Part shown: piece by piece, positions 35,587 through 48,400 of the stretch | Numbering within the stretch: the first letter of the stretch is position 1 | How the letters are laid out: each line of letters starts with the position of its first letter | DNA from: Sphagnum compactum | Lineage: Eukaryota; Bryophyta; Sphagnopsida; Sphagnales | Reading direction: 5' to 3' | Length of the DNA: 64,000 nt | NCBI GenBank assembly: GCA_965153455.1 | Contig: OZ234494.1 | Span: 18,228,001 to 18,292,000, forward strand | Program-made: the position numbers and the translations under genes | The notes under the pieces: model-generated | What the model was told of the DNA's origin: nothing | What the model saw: only the letters and a program-made list of their open reading frames with translations | Databases searched by the model: none

Positions 35587-36641
35587 CTATTTATCATATT
35601 CACTTGTAATATGAAGAGCATTTTGCTTGCCAACATATTGAATGACCAACCTTAACCCCTTGTATTGAAAATCTAGCATTAATGCCAACATGTTATGAGC
35701 TTTGTTAAGTTGAAAAGAAAGTATGAATGAAAGGAAGGGTTCCATAATTATTATCACTTGTTTTTGTATGTATTGTAATAGGATTAGGAGTTCACTATCA
35801 AAGTCTTGGGCCTCACCAAAATCAAGTGTGCAACGATCCATTTGCATTTGGCACAATAGTGAGATTGGCTAGTAACTTCAAACTTTAGAATCATCAATGG
35901 CATATTGACAACATTTAAACAAAACATGCCCCCAATATGACTTCACAAATGGTTGTGCAAACCCAACCCTTCACATGAAACAACATAAGTCAAAGCTTGG
36001 TTATAGTTGAAAGATTACCTCTCTTATCTCTAACATATGCAATAACCCAAGCATTAAGCCCATGTTTTGCAAGTACTTCATTTACTTGCAAAGCCATTGC
36101 ACTCCCAAATTTTTTTGATGTCTCGAAAAAGTCAACTATTACATAATTAGGCTTCTGGAACTCATTCTCAAAATGTGCAACAAACACAATGTGTCCATTC
36201 TTGCTTTGGACATCTAGAGATCAAAAGACACGATACAAGAATTACAAGACTCAAAGGTTGAAGAAACATGCTTTTCATTGGTCTTTTGTACAATCCTAAG
36301 CAATATTTCATTGACAAAAACTTGTCAAAATGAAAAATTAAATTGAGGATTATGTTTCAAGAATAGCTTACCAAAAAATGGTGCTTCAACATAAGACAAT
36401 GGCACCAACTCCTTAGTTGTGAATAATGCCAAATCCTCTTCAAATTTTTTTCGTTGAGGATCATCTTTGGTATAAGGGATAACATTACCCAAAAAAAAGG
36501 AAATGATAGATGGGGTGGGGCTAAACCTTTTTTTTTGTAAGGTGATTCTCTCCTTTTGGCCCTTTTTTTTTCATTTAATCCATTGAATTCACACTTGTGG
36601 ATGCATGGTTTCAAGATGCTTTTGTAGTGTAGAAATCCCAA
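35587..36641 (-). pseudogene. hAT transposase pseudogene
   Basis: Reading down the minus strand, pieces appear in hAT order. A His/Cys piece (36580-36640) resembles the end of a BED finger. Next comes a block like LKRIWHYSQLRSWCHCLMLK and its shifted frame around 36357-36500. Then NYVIVDFFETSKKFGSAMAL with VNEVLAKHGLNAWVIAYVRD (36187-35990), the region before the catalytic DDE acidic residue. Then NKAHNMLALMLDFQYKGLRL with a following YVGKQNAL (35856-35587), the C-terminal dimerisation region. Stops and frame changes separate the pieces, so the gene is dead. Confidence 0.65.
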
Positions 36642-37024
36642 TTCTTGTTTTATAGGTTATGATGCCATTCTTCAATCTTGCAACCGAGGCAATAAGGTAA
36701 CAAAAAATACACTTCAATTGTTTAGGAAGATTAGGGCTAGAGCTTACCTTTGAAAAAAATGTGCTAATAGCAAAGAAAGCCCAAGATGTGGAAGTGCAAC
36801 CTTTAGTTTTCCAAAAATCTTTGTCAAATTAGTAGAGCCCATTATTTGTAATATCCTTTGTTATAAAGTTATTTATTGGGGTGGTACTTGCAATTACATA
36901 AAAAATCATGCAAAACCATAATAGTCAATTTCCAATTCAAGCTCATTGGGTAGATCGCCTCTTGGTGAACTAACAAGTCCTCCATGGACTTAGACTTTAA
37001 AAACAACCAAAAGAATAAAACCTA

Positions 37025-37390
37025 GAGCAAGGCAATCATCAACAACATCATGATCAGGAAAAGGACCTAAAATACGGCGACCATGAACAACATCACGATA
37101 AGAAAAAGGACCCAAAGTGGGCAATTACAAACAACATCAAAATTAAGAAGAGAATTAAAACCAAGGCGATCACAAGTAACACCGTGGGATTAGGAAAAGG
37201 ACCAAGACTAAGGTGATAAAAAACATCATCATGGTCAAAAAAAGGACCCAAAGTAGGGCAATCATGAACGTCATCATGGGACTAAAAAAAAAGACCAAGA
37301 CCAAGGCAATCACAAATAACACAAGATCAGGAAGAAGACTGAGACAAAGGAAATCACAAACAACATCTCAATTAGAAAGAAAACTAAAAA
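37025..37390. repeat. Minisatellite, period about 45 bp
   Basis: Units of the form AAGGCAATCACAAACAACAT ... AGGAAAAGGACC recur near 37031, 37075, 37118, 37163, 37210, 37255, 37303 and 37346; one more occurs near 37480. Copies vary mostly by short indels. It lies inside the hAT relic. Confidence 0.7.
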
Positions 37391-40300
37391 TAACTTACCC
37401 AAAAAAAAGCAAGCAACCCTTGCCGTCACGATGACAATGAATGTGATGAACTCGTTGCCATACAACATCGTCAAGAAGAGGACCAAGAGCAAGGCAATTG
37501 TGAACACCATCATGATCAAGAAGAGGACTAATCTAGTGAATAACATACTATGAAAAAAAATGTGTAATGTTGTTGTTTGCAACTACTTAAAAACATTCAA
37601 GTTTTGTGAGATTGTGAGCACAAAGCAAAAAGGACCCTTGCACAATGATGTTGGACCACTCAACCTACAAGTTTTACAAGTTTTGTGCGCTTATGAGCTC
37701 AAGCAAGGCTCTTGAAGAAGCTTCAAACACGCTAAGCAACACCAAAAACAAGAAGTTGAAGCCAACAAGTGACGATGATGATGAACAAGTCAGCCACAAA
37801 CCCTAAACCCTAAAAATAACCAAAACCTAAACCAATTTTTTTTTTAAATTTTGATTCAATTGTGGTTTAATGCTAGTTGTGGAACCAAACTGATTCTGAT
37901 TCTAATAAATGAACCTTTCAGAACCAAGAGGTCAATTTTCCCCTTGGTTTTAAATCTTGCAAATACCCATGGTTCTGGTTCTCCCCACTTTTGGAACCTC
38001 ATTTCAGTTCTAGGGTAAGTTCGGATAACTAGAATCGAAACCAAGCCTCAATAATTGGAGTACCTGGGTAAGCACATAAGAATGGTAAATACTAGTGTTG
38101 GGTGGGTACTCATGTTTGTGGGTAAGATCCATCAATTTTTGTTTTAATTAATAAGAACCATTTCCAAAACCAAGACCGATTTTGAGAAAAGAACCTAAGT
38201 CAAAATTTATATATTTTTGAAAAACTAGACCTGGAATTGAAATTCTAGAATTGGTGTAACCTAAAGGTATGTCTTGTAAAATGCAAGACATCTTTAAAGT
38301 TTTGCCTTTTTGTCCTTTTGCATGGGATGTGAGGGTTACTTTTTTTTGTCGTTTGTTCTTGAAGAGTTATGACAATGGCAATTGGCAAGAGAGAAGCCAT
38401 TACTTGTTGGATCTTCTATACATGGTTTGTTGTTGAGTTTGGTGTGTTGGTCAATAAGAATTGTGTGGAAGCATTGTGTGGAGGAAGTGCAATTGAGGAT
38501 TGTGATAAGGAGTTTTGAAGAGGGATTTAAGTGGGGGAATCTCTGGGCAAAACTTCAGAGAAACTAAGTCCACACTATATGCAGTTTTTATGTGTGTGAT
38601 TCTATTTTCTGCAAGAAGACATTGTATCCAAAACTCTTTCCATTGTGTAGGGACAATAGTTTGAAGCTATAAAACATAATGTAGGAGTCATGTTTTTGTT
38701 TTCCTTGACTCACAATTGGAAAGAAATTGGAAAGGATGACAGAGTCTAGCATTCATTGTTTGACAGGTCCCATGTCTAAGGATTTTGGGTTGGGAGTTGG
38801 ATTCTTGGTTGGATCATGAAGAAAAGGAAATTGTGGTGCAAATTGGGGGATGAGAACTGGGGGAGTTAAAGAGTCAAACTAGGGTCCAAAGACAGGATGG
38901 TTTTATGGATAAATCTATTAGAGTTATCCCTAAGGTAAGAAAAATCCAGCACCAGAACCCTGAGTTTGGTCATCCACATGGTGCGATTAAAAAAAAAACC
39001 CTGCAAAAAAGTACATTTAGCATTCAACGGGGGATGAAACTCAAAAAACCATCTGAGTTTTCATCCTGTCTTTCCTTTTTCCTGAGCGCCTCCACTGCTG
39101 CTACATATATTTTCATTGCTCCTAACTGTAGAACTACTATAATTAGTCTCGAACCTTGTGCATTAAATGCTGAGTTTTAAATATTTATTAAGATGTCTTG
39201 ACTTTGGGTATACCACTGAAAGAGGGTATAGGGGGTGAAAGGAGGCACAAAAACAGGGTGAAGAAAGGGTTACTTTACGGATAACTCTATTTTATAAGAA
39301 CTTTTTCTTGAAGCTCCACAACTTACTTATATTAGAGGTATTGAGTCAAGAGCCCATGTGATTTTTCATATATATATATATATATATGACATTACTCATA
39401 ACGTCAAACCAATGGTATGTTCAACATGTAGAGGCAAACAATAGCAAAACTCCAGGACAATTTGTTTGTAATTTGGTGCCAAGGAACAACCACTGGGAAC
39501 ACCATGAACCAAAAAGGCTATTAGGAGACCAAATACACAGGGAATGACCATTGGGAACATGGTGAAAAACATGAAGTGCGTCTAATACATTAAGAAATAC
39601 AAATTATAATTTACTTAAATATAAATAAGTTTGCCTAAAATTCTCAATATTTTAGAATATATGTAAAATATTTTTCAATCTCAATAAAATATTTTTTCAA
39701 TATCCAATTCTTTCATAGCATACCCAAAAAAAAAAAAAAAAAACTCCTTTTATCTCAAGTACTTCAAAAGATATACAAAGAATGACCTCCTCAAGGTGGT
39801 ACCTAGCATACCAACCGCGCACTAAATGAAATGTGGCAATGAGCTCAAATTTCAATGCCAATACAAGACAAGAACCCAATAGGCTTTTTAATTTCAAAAT
39901 TTTTGGGAATGTACTCAATTTCATGATAACTCTTTTTTCTTTTTCTTTTGTTCTTTTTTTTTTCTTTTTTTTTTAAACAAATGGGAAAAATCGATTGCAA
40001 AGAAAGACACCATACCATGATAAATCTTTTAACCTTCAACGATACATCAATATTTTCTTGATAAACTCAGATTTTAATATTCTTTAAAATTTTCAGAATA
40101 GAAAACATCAATCTCTGAGTTTTTGAAAAATTTCAGAATCAAAAAACCTTTGGTTTTTTTTTTTTTTTTTTTTTTGGAAATTTTCAAAGAACTAGTGGAT
40201 TTCATGAAATAATTGGCAAAGAAAATGGTGGTTTAGGGTCGGTTCTTTGACCCAAAGCTTTGGTTTATTTGAACCTGAGTTAAAGGTCCAAAAAACCGAT

Positions 40301-40799
40301 TTTCTATGATTTTTGAGAACCGTTGATGAAGGGTAAGAACCGGTTATATGGATTTGTGGAATTCACTGGTCAAGGTTATACATATGCACTACATATACAC
40401 ATACATTCCATGAAAAACACACTTTCAAGCCATTCTAACAACCAAAACAAATTGCAATGTATTATTCCTCTCTCTCTCTCTCTCACTCTCTCTCTTTTGA
40501 GAAAAGCAAAAAAAAAAAAAAAAAGTAATATCTTTTTTGTCATTCCTATCATATGTAATTTGAATGCACCAACCATTCCATTCCTCTTAAAAATAATTGC
40601 AATACTAGCCACCAAATTTCAGCTGATTGAGAAATTCATTTTTGAAGATGATTGAGGGAAAAAAAAAAAGCTAAGGTAGGACTGGGGAGGGACACATTAC
40701 CAAAAGAAATTTTGACTCATTTTTTGGAAATGTACAAGAAGTATAGTTAAATTTTAATATGAATCAAGTCTTTTTCATTTCAATTTTGTAATGTAGCTG

Positions 40800-40910
40800 A
40801 ATTGGTGATCATCCACAAGGTGACTTAGCCAAATTTGGCTATACAAAATATGAAAGTAAAAGAATTGAAGCATCCTTTTTATTATTTGGCTAACTACCGG
40901 AACTTAATAT
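40800..40910. repeat. Dispersed repeat family R1, copy 1
   Basis: GTGATCATCCACAAGGTGAC, then TTAGCCAAATTTGGCTATAC, recurs with divergence near 57950 and 58605 (GACAATCATCCACAAGAAGA, TTAGCCAAAT). All copies are in the same orientation. Confidence 0.6.
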
Positions 40911-41075
40911 AAAATTTGGCAATCTAAAAAAAAATCCAAAATAATTTTTTTGAAATTTGGCAACTAAAAAACCAAAAAAACACTAATTTTTCACCATTTT
41001 GACAAAATTAGCCCAAAAAAACCAACTTATACTATAGTATTTTTTGAACATGCTAGAACATTGTTGAGAACAAAG

Positions 41076-41104
41076 GCCGGGGGAGGGGGGGGGGGGGGGG
41101 GGAG
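41076..41104. repeat. Poly-G tract
   Basis: A near-continuous G run, interrupted by single A residues at both ends. A strong quadruplex-forming candidate, and a site where read or assembly length is unreliable. Confidence 0.9.
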
Positions 41105-41450
41105 GAACACAACCTTGTCATTGCTCACTTCCTTCACTTCGATAATATTCAAAACCTTGGGGTCCCTTTGAAAACAAGTTTTGCACCAAAAAAAAAAGAA
41201 AACAACCCACACAATCAATGCGGTTTAGATAAAAACAACTATGTGTATATAATATTCCTTTTTCAATTGTTTTGAAATAATATTTCTTCAAATTGACACT
41301 ACGGACTGGGTAACCGACAATAAGCAGGCCGGCAGTTTACCAAAAAATAATTGAGGCATGGGAGTGCCAAGACTATTTTCCGTAACTAGCAAATTACCCG
41401 ACATAACCAGCATCTTTTACATCCCTAAGCTGCTCAATAGTTGAATATTG

Positions 41451-41598
41451 ATCATTTTTCATCCATACATATACGAATAAAGATCATTTTTCATCCATAC
41501 ATATTGAATATAGATCTTTTTCATCCATACATATATGAATATAGATCATTTTTCATCCATACATATATGAATATGGATCACTTTTCATCCACACTCAC
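41451..41598. repeat. 31-32 bp tandem repeat, 4.7 copies
   Basis: Units starting at 41451, 41483, 41514, 41545 and 41577 share ATCATTTTTCATCCATACAT followed by AT.GAATA.AG. The copies are nearly identical, so expansion is recent. Confidence 0.9.
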
Positions 41599-42390
41599 AA
41601 GAAGTTACCGGATGCTTTAGGGCCATCACCACTCTACCAAGGGCATGGGCATTTGAGTGAGTGACATGGAGGAGGACTTTGCGTGTGAAATCACAAGCCT
41701 TCATTGGTCATATGAGCAAATAGTCACTTGAAGGAGGAAAATTGATAAATGGGTGGGGGGGGGGTTACATAAGAAAAGTATATTTGTCAACACCAAATAA
41801 CTTAGAGAGAGTTGTTTAAGAGTGCTTCATCACAAAAGTCTTCGATGGGAGCTTGTGGCAAAGGTGAAATCGGGACGGAAAAGAAAAAGCCTAGATTTGT
41901 GTGGCGGATTCCTGGGGAGCATTAGCCTCGAAATCCTATAAACCAATTTGTTGTGCGGGTATTAGACTCCGTTGGTTACTTTAAAAAAATCAAATAACCG
42001 TCCAACACTGCGATTAACGTGAGTTTCTTCCTCCACCTCAGCGGCTGGACTAAGCAAACACCTCACTCCCTTTACTCTCGTGTGGTAGTCACAAAGGGCA
42101 GCCCCACGATTACCTCCATGAATCACCTTTCCTCTACGAGTTTGTCACTCCCGGTTGTGTGGTTCCACCCTTACGTACGTGATATAACCGGGGTATGGAT
42201 GTCCAATCAGGAAGAGACATGTCAGAGAGTCAGGTGCAAAATTCTCAACCTGAATGAATATTTAACAGCCGGGGTTAGATTTAAGGCAGAAGTCTGAAAT
42301 ATTTACCAACTGGCAGAAGGATAACCAAAAAAAAAAAAACTCCCAAACCACCCCCCTCTCAAGGCAAGGAATGTATTTACTCTGTTATAT

Positions 42391-42425
42391 ACCCACTAGT
42401 GGGTACCCGCGACCTTCGGTCACTG
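42391..42425 (-). mobile_element. Candidate Helitron 3' end, minus orientation
   Basis: On the minus strand the sequence reads GACCGAAGGTC (hairpin), then GCGGGTACCCA, CTAG and T. This is the Helitron-type arrangement with the terminus at 42395-42398. The CACTAGTG palindrome around it makes chance or TIR explanations possible. No matching 5' end or helicase sequence was found. Confidence 0.35.
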
Positions 42426-43451
42426 TGATACTGCTGCTGCCGCCATTCCTCCTCCTCCTCTTCCATCATCTTCTTCTTCAGGGATGAGGAACTTGGATGG
42501 ATGAATGACAGGATGGATGATATTTCGAGACGGGCATTGGAACATTTCAGGCTGAGTGCGACTCATTTCGAGACCGTCACAGACAGACAAATGAATTTAT
42601 ATATAAGATTTGTCTATCTCGAGATAAAGGACAAATGCAAAGTTGTGTTGATAGTGTTACGGACCATCACTACAAGAGCACCGATGTACCATATACAGAA
42701 ATTAGGGAAAAGAACAGAAAAGGAGAAATCTTCAAGAAACTTCTTTTAGTGGGTAAATTCGTTTTCGTGGTCGTTCATTGGATCCTTATTTCACTCGGTT
42801 GAAGAATATGCACATACACACTTGTTAACCATCTATTTTTCAAAAAAATTATGCTTTTTCCGCATTGAAAGAAGACCGATGAATTAATTGCACACAACAA
42901 AAACACAAGAGAATGTGGATTGCATACACAATAAGCACAAGAGAAAAGAGAGCTTTTGGTGCGAATCTTTTAGAAGCTTTGGTTTTTATAGATGGGTCCC
43001 CCCATATAGACAACAAAAGGTAACACAAATTGTCGATGAAGTCTCAAACTTGGATGCAAGCGGTTGCCTTTATTAAACCACACTAGATTGATCCATTGAA
43101 TTGGAACTAGTGATCTTCTTCATAGAGTTTCACTTTTAATAAACATAAAAGTCTACAAACCCGGAGCTCAAACCGTATGTATGTGCGCAAAAATAGCAAT
43201 ATCTTCAAAGTTGGTCCAGTTGCCCTCACAAAGGAGGCCCCCTTTTACAAACACGCTTTGTGTTGACCAAGTATATGCCTTGCGGCAAAATGACAAGAGA
43301 TCATCATTTTGAGTTCATTTGAGCTTTTTCAAAGCTTTCCCATTGCATCACATAAAAGAGTTGAGTTGAAAGCCTTTTCCAAAATTTTCCAAAAAACCCT
43401 TGAAACCCTAGGTTAGAAAAAAAGATCAAAGAACCACCACCCAACACTAGT

Positions 43452-45448
43452 TATTTCTTACTACCTATGGTGTAGATAAGAGGCATTTAGTTGCTAACAG
43501 CTTTGGGACTTAGCATCGAAGATGTTTTAGAATGTATAAAATGGAATACAAATGCAATATTAGGTAGAGAAAATGTAAATCACACCCGACATGGTTTGAA
43601 TTCGATACAATACCTAGTTCCGTTGCCTTACTCCCCTTTCCACATAGTAAATCACCTTGTGGTCATTATGGTTTAGGGTATTAATATATCAATTTTTGTT
43701 CTAACTCATGTTCTTCTTCAAACCATAGTGGACATCTCCAAACCGTGAAGCATTGCTCCAAATTTCGTAGTGTATTTGGAGAATATATTCATTACGAGAA
43801 AATCATGTTCGTTGCAATCTAGTTGTAATCTAGTTTTATTGAACATTTTAAAATTATAATATAATTTTATTGAACATTTTAAAATTATAATGTAATTTTA
43901 TTGAACATTTTTTAGTTGTAACAGACATAGTTATTTTTTTTATAGTGATTATAAAATATGATAATAGAGTGAGCATTTCGTAAAATGAAACATTTGTCGT
44001 ATAACATTACGAAAGGCATTTCATTTTACAAAATGCTTGAAATTGTTATTTTTATAAAATTTTCAATCATGCTAATAAAAAAAAAGAAAATTAATCAAAA
44101 GTTCTAAAACATTTCAAGGAACTTGGAGGCCGAAATAAATATTCAAGCGAAACCAAAACACATACATATTGGGAAACCAAAGCCTGGATTTTGGTTCGAG
44201 CCCCATCAGAATTTGGGAGGAGGATCGCTCAATTGCATGTTCCGTGCCAAACAGGACCCAACAACTCTTTTTTTGCATGATCCTGAACTAAATACGACCG
44301 TGAAGAAGGGGGGGGGGGCACATACCATATTGGGAAACAAAAGCCCGGATTCTGGGTGGGTCGGTGGGGTTTGGTGATGTGGGAAGAACTAAAAGCTTGG
44401 TATGAACCAAGCTCGTGTATTTTGGACACTATTTATTAAAGTGAAAAATTGTGGCCGGGAGTGCAATCCGCACCTTTTAAAATTAAAAAAAAAGTGGGGT
44501 ACCCCATTTTCCCCAGTATCATTAATAAATTTCAATAATGGAAATGCTAGAAACAAATCATTATTTTCAATGTTTAGCCCAATGGGGTTGTGTGTAAGCC
44601 TGATTTATTTTTTTTAATTTATTTTTGCAGGCCAATGGGATTGCTGGATTTGGTGGTGGTCTAAATTTGTTTTCTTAATCATCTTAAGCAAATTAAGTCA
44701 AAGTGTAAGATTATAAAACGTAGCCTGGTTAGGAAATAATTGATTATTTTTGGATTTTGCCAAAATTTCTGAAAAAATTTAGGTACCTGTCATGCCCAAA
44801 ATCTGAAAGAAACTCTTGCACACACTTAGGTGCCTAATTGTAAAATATTATTATTTTTACTATCAAAAGAAAGTAAGTGACAAGACAAAATAAATATTAT
44901 TATTAGGCACCTTGCTGCACCCCCCCCCCGCCCCACCCCCCAAACCACCCACCGGCTGAGGCACTACGACTCCCGTAGCGATTTAAAGCCAAGGTTCGAA
45001 CACATTACTTGTGCACTTTGTTAAATATAAAAGAATGGCCGGGTCCCATAAAATAGAAGTCAAGGATTCAAAGAAATTCAGGATTCTTTTTTCACATTTT
45101 ATTTTTCTTGGAAAAAAATTTCAACATTTTTTTCAAGAAAATTTCAAGAGAGGAGCGTTTTGGGGGGCGGGGGGCGTTATGTGCCGGTACTCGGTCAGAC
45201 TCCACTGGTTCGTCCGGTCGTCTCGCAGGTTCTGGCTTTCTTTGTTCCCGCAGCTATTTGTTCTTTTGGTTCCTTTCTTTGTTCGCGTGTGTTCTTCTTC
45301 GTCCTCTTCCTCGATTCTCCTCCCCCTGCCACTTCGCGCCCTCAATTCTCCGAGCTCGCATCGCCCGAATTCCGAGTTTTGAGGCTCTTTAGATGCGCAT
45401 TGAAGTTGCGCATCCTGCCATGTAAAATTAGAAACGGTTTGATATCTT
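43452..45448. other. AT-rich gap and leader of the unknown gene
   Basis: AT-rich to about 44100, with short tandem copies of TTTTATTGAACATTTTAAAATTA at 43830-43910. Two copies of a 37-bp phrase (CACATACATATTGGGAAACC near 44158; CACATACCATATTGGGAAAC near 44320) lie 162 bp apart. From about 45150 GC rises and CT-rich sequence suggests promoter and leader of the following gene. Confidence 0.45.
44535..44690. repeat. Dispersed repeat family R2, copy 1
   Basis: ATTTTCAATGTTTAGCCCAA through CAGGCCAATGGGATTGCTGG and TTTGGTGGT. A second copy at 57735-57835 reads ATCTTCAATGTTCGGCAAAA ... CAGGCCAATGGGATTGTTGT. Both are in the same orientation. Confidence 0.65.
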
Positions 45449-48400
45449 ATGCCGAGCTATTACTTTGCACCAAGGAGGATGGGTTGCAGTCGAAGCGGCC
45501 GCGGCCCAGAGATCATGACGTCGTCTTTTGTTGTGTGCTTCTTGCTCTTACAATTTTTGTCGTCGTCTTCGTCTCTGCCGTTTCATTTCGCAATTGCAAA
45601 CGAGAATACTCCCAATTTTTCCGGTGATGGTGAAAGTGATGGAGCTTCTTCAAATTCTATGATGAATTCCTTGAGGGGGATCGGATCTCTCAGGGCTGTC
45701 GCCAAGAATTGGATAGTACGTAGCGGCGTAACAAGTTCTGATCCTGCTGCTGCTGCTGCTGCACAAGGAGAACATCAAGAGGCCGAGCGCGCGGGTACAA
45801 CTGGTGGTGCAGCGGTTGTGCACCGTCTTTGGAGTTTCGAACCTGCAAGCTGCTGGAAAACGGTACTGCAAACCTCAGGCTTGATCAAGGAGAGGTTGAA
45901 TGAGAAGATTTTCTTCTTGGAGAGACTCTTCCACCGCGTTGCTTCCTTCTTTTCCAACTTCTTCTTTGGTCACGAGTCTAAGCGCCACCTGCAGGTCGAG
46001 CTTCTTCATGCAGAGCAGTTGCAGAAGAAGGAGAAGAAGCAGCAGCACGCGGCGGTGGTGCATGATGATTTCATGATCAAGCACCTGCAGCAGGACGGCC
46101 GCATAATATCTCATGATCATCACGTTCCTGCAGGCCCTGCATGCACTACACTGCGACAGAAGCTAGCTTCTATTGTGACCAAGACCGTCTTGGAGGGAAT
46201 GATGGAGTCTACTCATAAGACACAAAGCATTCATGCCCTGAAGAAGAATCTCAAATACATAGTGGGGGATTTGATGGAGCTGGAGATCGTGAAGCAACTG
46301 TGCGACGCTCCTCAGGCCGGTTCAGATTCAATGTCTTCTTCTTCTTTTTCTTCACCTTGTCAACAGAAATTTGTGAGTAGTACTACCAGTTCCTGTTGCA
46401 GCAATAGGATGTCTCAAGTCTTCTTCTACATGATATTCTTCCCACGCCATGCATGCATCTGTTTGATTCTTCTTTCAATTCTGCAGGCAAAGATAGAGAA
46501 CATAATACTGTCTAGAGAGGTGTGGAGATTTCTATCATCATGATCATCCATGCTGTTTGTGGTGCCGTTGCCTGCAAGTGCAGTGTGATGTTTTTCTGAG
46601 TGATCCAAAGATTGGCATCCTGATGGCATTCTCAGCACTGAAGATCAACCCTGTGAAAGCGGCTATGGATCCACAGGCAGTTGTCAACAGCTTACGAACT
46701 CCACCATCTCCGCTGCATTACCACAACTATTTCCACAAACGTCGGGTTCCATCGCAAGCTGACAGGAAATGGCTATTCAAACTTGCACAGGTGCGTCGTG
46801 CGAATTAGGTTTTTTCCCAATGGACATAGCGTTGTCAGGGAGGAAGGCCGAAAGCAGTTTTGTTTCCAGACAGGTCTGTAGAAAATTTGTTGAATCTTAG
46901 TAGTCGAGTGCATAGTGTCTGGATGTTTTGAACTGATTGTTGGGTTTACTGTCTTGGATCATCAATTACAGACCAAGAAGCAGCTGAGCCACATTATCAC
47001 ACAAGGGGTGGAAAGACTCATAACAAAACAGAATATTGTCGAGGCTCAGAAACATGTATCACTATCATCATCATCAGCAACATCTGCAAAACACAATCGC
47101 AACTTCTTGAACTACCTCTTCACCGATGCTCGGAGTTTTGATGGAGAGCTGAACCCTTGCAAAGGTATATTTGAATCTCCCTGAGGTCCAGCCAAATTTT
47201 CTTGTGCTAAATTTCATATCTACGCAAGAGTCCTTTTTTTTTGGGGTCATTTTTCTGTTTGTTTGGCTGTAGCAAGATTTCTTTTAGATGCTTTTTAGTT
47301 CATCACATTCTGAGGAGAAAAACATGAAAGTTGCCATATTTAGACACTGCATTCTGGGAGGTCGCCAAAACATAGCAGGACTCTAGAAAATATTTACTGT
47401 CCTCTTGTACGACCTGTAGCCAGATTTGACTCTTTCCTCTTGTGGATATGGTCACCACTGTGGCTATATCACAAAATCCAAAACAAAAACCCTGCTCAGG
47501 TCTACGTCAAGCTCTCAGCTTCTTATGTACAGTACAGCAAACTTTTTTGGCATTCCCCGTAGGAAAAAAAGTGGAAACCTGTAACAAATTGGAGTTGAAT
47601 TAACAAAACACAAGGAAAACTCTCCAAGGGAATTGTGGGTCCGATAATTCAATGTTTTATTCGAATTTTCTCATTGTGAAATACGGTATTTTCCTGTTGT
47701 CAAACAAGCGATTTCATGTTTGCATAGGGGAAATTCAAGTTTTTTTTGATGGTCCCACAGGGAATCCTAAAAAAGTTTGTTGCGCGGCAGTATGAGATCT
47801 CACTGGGCATGCCGTAACTAATGTTTTTTAGGCTCAGACCTGTTCCTCGCATTTTGTTTGTTCAGCCTGGTGCTTGTTTTTCAACGGCGGTTTGTGGGGG
47901 TTTTTGTTCGTTGTCATGATTGCAGCCTGCTTACGACAAGAAATTTTTCGCTGGAAACGACTGACACCCAAGGTGTTGGCTGTCACGTGCAGCAGCGAAT
48001 CATCTGCAACCCATCCTTCCTTGACTGCTGCGGTGAGTGTGCAAGTTTTTCTTGATAGATCTTGAGATTGTTGTAATCACAAATGAGATTCATGAACACC
48101 CCCACCCACTGAAAACCTTTCTTTAAGTATTTTCTATATTTTTCCAAAGTTGGATGGATCCAGAAAATTGAAAATGTGACGTTCCTAGTGGGTCCGCCCA
48201 ATCAAACTTTCACCCATGATGCATTGACCTGAGCAATCGTTGAAGAACGTATACACCTTCCTTGACTGCTGCGGTGAGTGTGCAAGTTTTTCTTGATAGA
48301 TCTTGAGATTGTTGTAATCACAAATGAGATTCATGAACACCCACCCACTGAAAACCTTTCTTTAAGTATGGATCCAGAAAATTGAAAATGTGACGTTCCT

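Larger units (their letters stand above)
34734..38090 (-). mobile_element. hAT-like transposon relic
   Basis: Starts with CAGTGTTGCGCCGTTCTTGG at 34734, preceded by AGTAAATAC, and contains a minus-strand transposase relic plus a minisatellite. The other end was not identified, but a second element of similar terminus begins at 38091. GGTTCTGG/GAACC-rich subterminal sequence is present on both sides (34800-34960; 37880-38040), as in hAT elements. Confidence 0.5.
38091..43451. mobile_element. Large hAT-like element with 15-bp perfect TIRs
   Basis: ACTAGTGTTGGGTGG at 38091-38105 is the exact inverted complement of CCACCCAACACTAGT at 43437-43451. The enclosed 5.36 kb is AT-rich and has no long intact ORF, so the element is non-autonomous or decayed. 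The 8 bases next to TAGTGTTGG are GTAAATAC on the left and GTTATTTC on the right, matching 5 of 8, so a target duplication is only weakly supported. Confidence 0.55.

Noticed and set aside
44185-44215. GGTTCGAGCCCC resembling a tRNA T-arm
   Set aside because: No acceptor, D or anticodon stems can be drawn around it; likewise GGTTCGAACAC near 44993.
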